The notes beneath the pieces were generated by a model. The model made no database searches and had not been told where the DNA came from. It was given only the letters and a program-made list of their open reading frames with translations. A program made the position numbers and the translations under genes. This document shows, in pieces, positions 61,441 through 64,000 of a DNA stretch of 64,000 nt (position 1 is the stretch's first letter; each line of letters begins with the position of its first letter). The stretch is from NCBI RefSeq assembly GCF_902506195.1, contig NZ_LR732817.1, forward strand, positions 2,943,407-3,007,406, read 5' to 3'. The stretch comes from Citricoccus sp. K5 (GTDB taxonomy: Bacteria; Actinomycetota; Actinomycetes; Actinomycetales; Micrococcaceae).

Positions 61441-62787
61441 TCAGCCGCCGAAGAGCGGGGAGACCGCCTTGACCAGTTCGTTGGCACCCAGCACCACGAA
61501 CACCAGGGCGGTGATGCCGAGCAGGCCGTTGTGCACCCAGTTGTTGCGGAACTGGGAGGGGACCAAGCGCTTCTGGTTGTTCAGGATCAGCAGGGTGACC
61601 GCCAGGAACGGCATGAACAGGGCGCCGAGCGTGCCGTAGAGCAGGATCAGGAAGATCGGCCGCTCCAGGAACAGCAGGGACATCGGCAGGATGGTCAGCC
61701 AGATCAGGTAGAAGCGGGCCGGCTTCGACTTCAGCGACGGGGCGTCATCCTGGTCCAGGCTGTCCGCGGGCTTGCGGAAGTTCGTCCAGAAGTCGGCGAA
61801 CATCAGCGAGACACCGTGCCACACGCCCAGCAGGGAGGAGAAGGACGCGGCGAAGAAGCCGATGAGGAAGACGTAGGAGTAGGCCTCGCCGTAGCGTTCG
61901 GCCAGCACGTTGCCGACATCCAGCAGCCCCTCGTCGCCGGCGGAGATGGCCAGTCCGGCCGAATGCAGCAGCTCCACGCCCATGATCATGGTGGCGATGA
62001 CGAAGATGCCGGTGAGGCTGTAGGAGACCGCGTTGTCATACCGCATGACCTTCATCCACTTGGGCCGGTTCCAGCCCTTCTCGCGGAGCCAGTACCCGTA
62101 GGCCGCCAGGGTGATGGTGCCGCCCACGCCGCCGGCCAGGCCGAGCACGTAGAACATGGCACCGTCCTCCTCGGGGATGCGCGGGATGAGGCCGGTGAGG
62201 ATGTCCCCGATGTTCGGTGCGGTCAGGAACGCGGACCACAGCACCGTGATGAACATGATGCCGATCAGCACGGTCATCAGCTTCTCGATGAGGTTGTACT
62301 TGTTGAGCCAGACCAGGCCCATGCCGATCAGGCCGGAGGCGATGGCGAAGATCTTGGAGTCCACCGCGGGGAAGAGCGTCGCGAGTGGCAGCGCCACCGA
62401 ACTCATGGCGGTGGCCCCGTAGACGAAGCCCCAGATGATGATGTAGATGCCGAAGTACCAGCTGGTCCAGACCCCGAGGGTGCGCCAGCCCTGGAAGATC
62501 GTCTTGCCAGTGGACAGGTAGTACCGGCCTACGCCCTCCACGAGCACGATCTTGAAGATGACCCCGAGGACCACGGCCCACATCAGGGCGTAACCGTAGC
62601 GGGAGCCCGCGGTCAACGTGGCCACCAGGTCCGCCGCGCCCACGCCGGTGGCCGCCGCGACGATGCCGGGACCCAATGAGTTCCACTTGACCTTGACGGG
62701 TTTCTCGGTGATCTCGGCGTCGGTGAAACCGACGATGTTCGGATTGTGGACAGGATGCCCCGTGTCCACGTGGTCGCGTCTTGACAT
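61441..62787 (-). CDS. Nramp-family-related metal transporter with non-canonical metal site
   Basis: 448 residues, 11 membrane helices. TM1 is GPGIVAAATGVGAADLVATL, where classic Nramp proteins have the D-P-G-N metal motif; TM6 has LAGGVGGTITLAAYGYWLREKGW where M-P-H is expected. The rest of the scaffold (SRYGYALMWAVVLGVIFKI, LEKLMTVL, FLTAPNIGDILTGLIP) is Nramp. This divergent group, common in actinobacteria, may move other ions or substrates. GAGGGG precedes the ATG. Divergent from pta. Confidence 0.87.
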   Translation of the reverse strand: MSRRDHVDTGHPVHNPNIVGFTDAEITEKPVKVKWNSLGPGIVAAATGVGAADLVATLTAGSRYGYALMWAVVLGVIFKIVLVEGVGRYYLSTGKTIFQGWRTLGVWTSWYFGIYIIIWGFVYGATAMSSVALPLATLFPAVDSKIFAIASGLIGMGLVWLNKYNLIEKLMTVLIGIMFITVLWSAFLTAPNIGDILTGLIPRIPEEDGAMFYVLGLAGGVGGTITLAAYGYWLREKGWNRPKWMKVMRYDNAVSYSLTGIFVIATMIMGVELLHSAGLAISAGDEGLLDVGNVLAERYGEAYSYVFLIGFFAASFSSLLGVWHGVSLMFADFWTNFRKPADSLDQDDAPSLKSKPARFYLIWLTILPMSLLFLERPIFLILLYGTLGALFMPFLAVTLLILNNQKRLVPSQFRNNWVHNGLLGITALVFVVLGANELVKAVSPLFGG

Positions 62788-62843
62788 CTGTGCCCCTCGT
62801 TACTACTCCGTGCGTTGTGCACCACAGACTAGTGTGGTTTGCC

Positions 62844-64000
62844 GTGAGTCAAGGAATCTTCGTCACCACCACCACCAACGGCGCCGGCAAATCACTCGTC
62901 ACCCTCGGGATCGCCGACTCCCTCTACAAGAGGTCCGGCAGCATCGGCTACCTCCGCCCGGTCGTACCCGGGGACTCCGTGGAGACAGACCCCATGGTCC
63001 AGTTGATGCGGGAGGACTACGGGCTCGACGCCGGCCTGGCCCGGGGCGGCGTGACCGCCGCCGAAGCGCGGCGCATGGTGGCCGAGGGCCGCACCGACGA
63101 GCTCTACGAGCGCTGCGTGGCCCTGTTCGAGAAGATGGCCGGAGCCTGCGGCATCGTGGTGGTGGAGGGCAGTGACCTGACAGGCGCTGATCCCGCCGTC
63201 GAGCTTGATCTCAACGCCGAGCTGGCCCGCCACCTGAGTCTTCCCGTGGTGGGCGTGGTGTCCGCCGCCGGGTTGGACGGCACCGCTGCGGCCGACGCGG
63301 TGGACTTGGCCCGGCGCACCCTGGACGAGTCCGGCGTGGACCTGTTGTCCATGATCGTCAACCGGGCCGATCCGGCCCGCCTCGAGGAGATCGAGACCGC
63401 CATCCGGCCCGGCCGCCATGAGTGGCCCGTGTACGTGCTGCCGGAGTTGCCGGAACTGTCCCTGCCGTCCGTCTCCGAGGTCGCCACCGCGCTCGGGCTG
63501 ACCCAGGTGGCCGGGAACCTGAACCTGGACCGCGACGTCTCCGAGGTCAAGGCCGTCTCCATGGAAGGCGGCAACTTCCTGCAGATCCTCCGTGAGGGCG
63601 CCCTGGTGCTGGTCTCCGGCGACCGCTCGGACGCCGTCCTGGCCACCGTGGCCTCGTCACTGGCCCCGGAGTTCCCCGTGGCCTCCGGGATGATCCTGAC
63701 CAACGGGATCGAGCCCAACGAGCAGATCCGGCGCCTGTACGCCGAGGCCCCGTTCCCCATCTTCACCACGTTCGCGGACACCTTCAGCACGGCGCGGGCC
63801 GTGTCCGCCGTGCGCAGTGAGCTCTCCAGCGCCCAGCCCCGCAAGACGGCCGCTGCCCTGGGAGCCTGGCACCAGCGCGTGGACGGCACGGAGCTGCTGC
63901 AGCGCATCGACCTGCCGCGCGCCGCGCGCACCACGCCCCTGCGTTTCCTGCACGGGCTGATCGAACGGGCCCGGTCCGAGCGGAAGACGATCGTGCTCCC
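62844..64000 (+). CDS. pta: Phosphate acetyltransferase, N-terminal part (cut by window edge)
   Basis: Open from GTG 62844 to the window end (385 residues). Starts MSQGIFVTTTTNGAGKSLVTLGIADSLYKR (BioD-like domain), continues with CGIVVVEGSDLTG and the DRTGG region (NFLQILREGALVLVSGDRSDAV), then the linker to the catalytic domain (FLHGLIERARSERKTIVL), whose body is outside. This is the long form of Pta, which interconverts acetyl-CoA and acetyl phosphate. TAGTGT (62830-62835) lies 8 nt before the GTG. ackA probably follows beyond the window. Confidence 0.93.
   Translation, partial: MSQGIFVTTTTNGAGKSLVTLGIADSLYKRSGSIGYLRPVVPGDSVETDPMVQLMREDYGLDAGLARGGVTAAEARRMVAEGRTDELYERCVALFEKMAGACGIVVVEGSDLTGADPAVELDLNAELARHLSLPVVGVVSAAGLDGTAAADAVDLARRTLDESGVDLLSMIVNRADPARLEEIETAIRPGRHEWPVYVLPELPELSLPSVSEVATALGLTQVAGNLNLDRDVSEVKAVSMEGGNFLQILREGALVLVSGDRSDAVLATVASSLAPEFPVASGMILTNGIEPNEQIRRLYAEAPFPIFTTFADTFSTARAVSAVRSELSSAQPRKTAAALGAWHQRVDGTELLQRIDLPRAARTTPLRFLHGLIERARSERKTIVL

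Overview
The window is chromosomal DNA of a high-G+C actinobacterium, most likely a member of the Micrococcales/Micrococcaceae. This rests on the roughly 70% G+C, near-exclusive use of G/C-ending codons, GTG starts, many promoters of the form TAnnnT followed by 6-8 nt and the start codon (leaderless mRNAs), and the gene content (two-domain universal stress protein, DUF3151 next to a lactonase, fused SLH-phosphatase, pta with DRTGG region). No rRNA, CRISPR array, transposase or prophage was seen. Three tRNA genes lie together at 55.6-56.0 kb.

Layout. 0-2.4 kb: a truncated cytochrome P450 and an ABC-type binding lipoprotein, divergent from an IclR regulator; this looks like a small aromatic-catabolism or uptake locus. 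2.6-12.5 kb: a secreted SLH-phosphatase, transporters (MFS DHA1, TetR-controlled MFS DHA2, MarR-divergent ABC exporter), a thioredoxin and a lipoprotein. 12.6-21.5 kb: large catalase, DUF1648 membrane protein, SelO, YfcE-like phosphodiesterase, VOC/WYL pair, MetY with a CoA-binding protein. 21.5-23.3 kb: a small conserved protein preceded by three copies of an unusual promoter-leader-hairpin unit, then a nitrilase-family amidohydrolase. 23.3-26.3 kb: FAD monooxygenase and purA. 26.4-30.2 kb: module 1 of a type VII secretion-like gene set. 30.2-42.3 kb: SRPBCC protein, AtoE transporter, thymidine kinase, orphan CatC, lactonase, DUF3151, a phosphonate/phosphite-type ABC transporter, fbaA, an rRNA/tRNA methyltransferase, CorA. 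42.3-48.5 kb: pyrE, MarR, nadE, a GntR(YtrA)-ABC operon, xthA. 48.5-53.6 kb: module 2, a paralogue of module 1. 53.6-64 kb: GH13 glucosidase, tRNAs, metallopeptidase, NlpC/P60 cell-wall hydrolase, Usp, a PABS-fold protein, GNAT, thiamine-binding-like protein, an Nramp-like transporter, and the start of pta.

Most interesting material. (1) Two paralogous modules (26569-30184 and 48622-53664) each encode a small helical ESX-like protein, a large secretion-substrate-like protein with an almost identical glycine-zipper C-terminus, a protein with an LpqN/Mog1-like front and an EspG-like back half, and one or two short membrane proteins with a shared WP-x3-TP-x-W-x3-W signature. Both modules carry the same 18-bp palindrome at exactly the same distance (22 nt) from their -10 boxes, so they are predicted to be co-regulated. 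(2) Three units at 21.85-22.37 kb share a minus-strand -10 box, a fixed 16-nt spacing, 15-bp in-frame repeats encoding KVRVM, and a hairpin that shows a compensatory base change; they look like leader-peptide attenuators. (3) A MarR regulator carries a His/Cys-rich insert in its DNA-binding region.

All functional calls come from reading motifs in the translated sequence without database searches; domain names such as LpqN-like, EspG-like and DUF numbers are from memory and are marked where uncertain.
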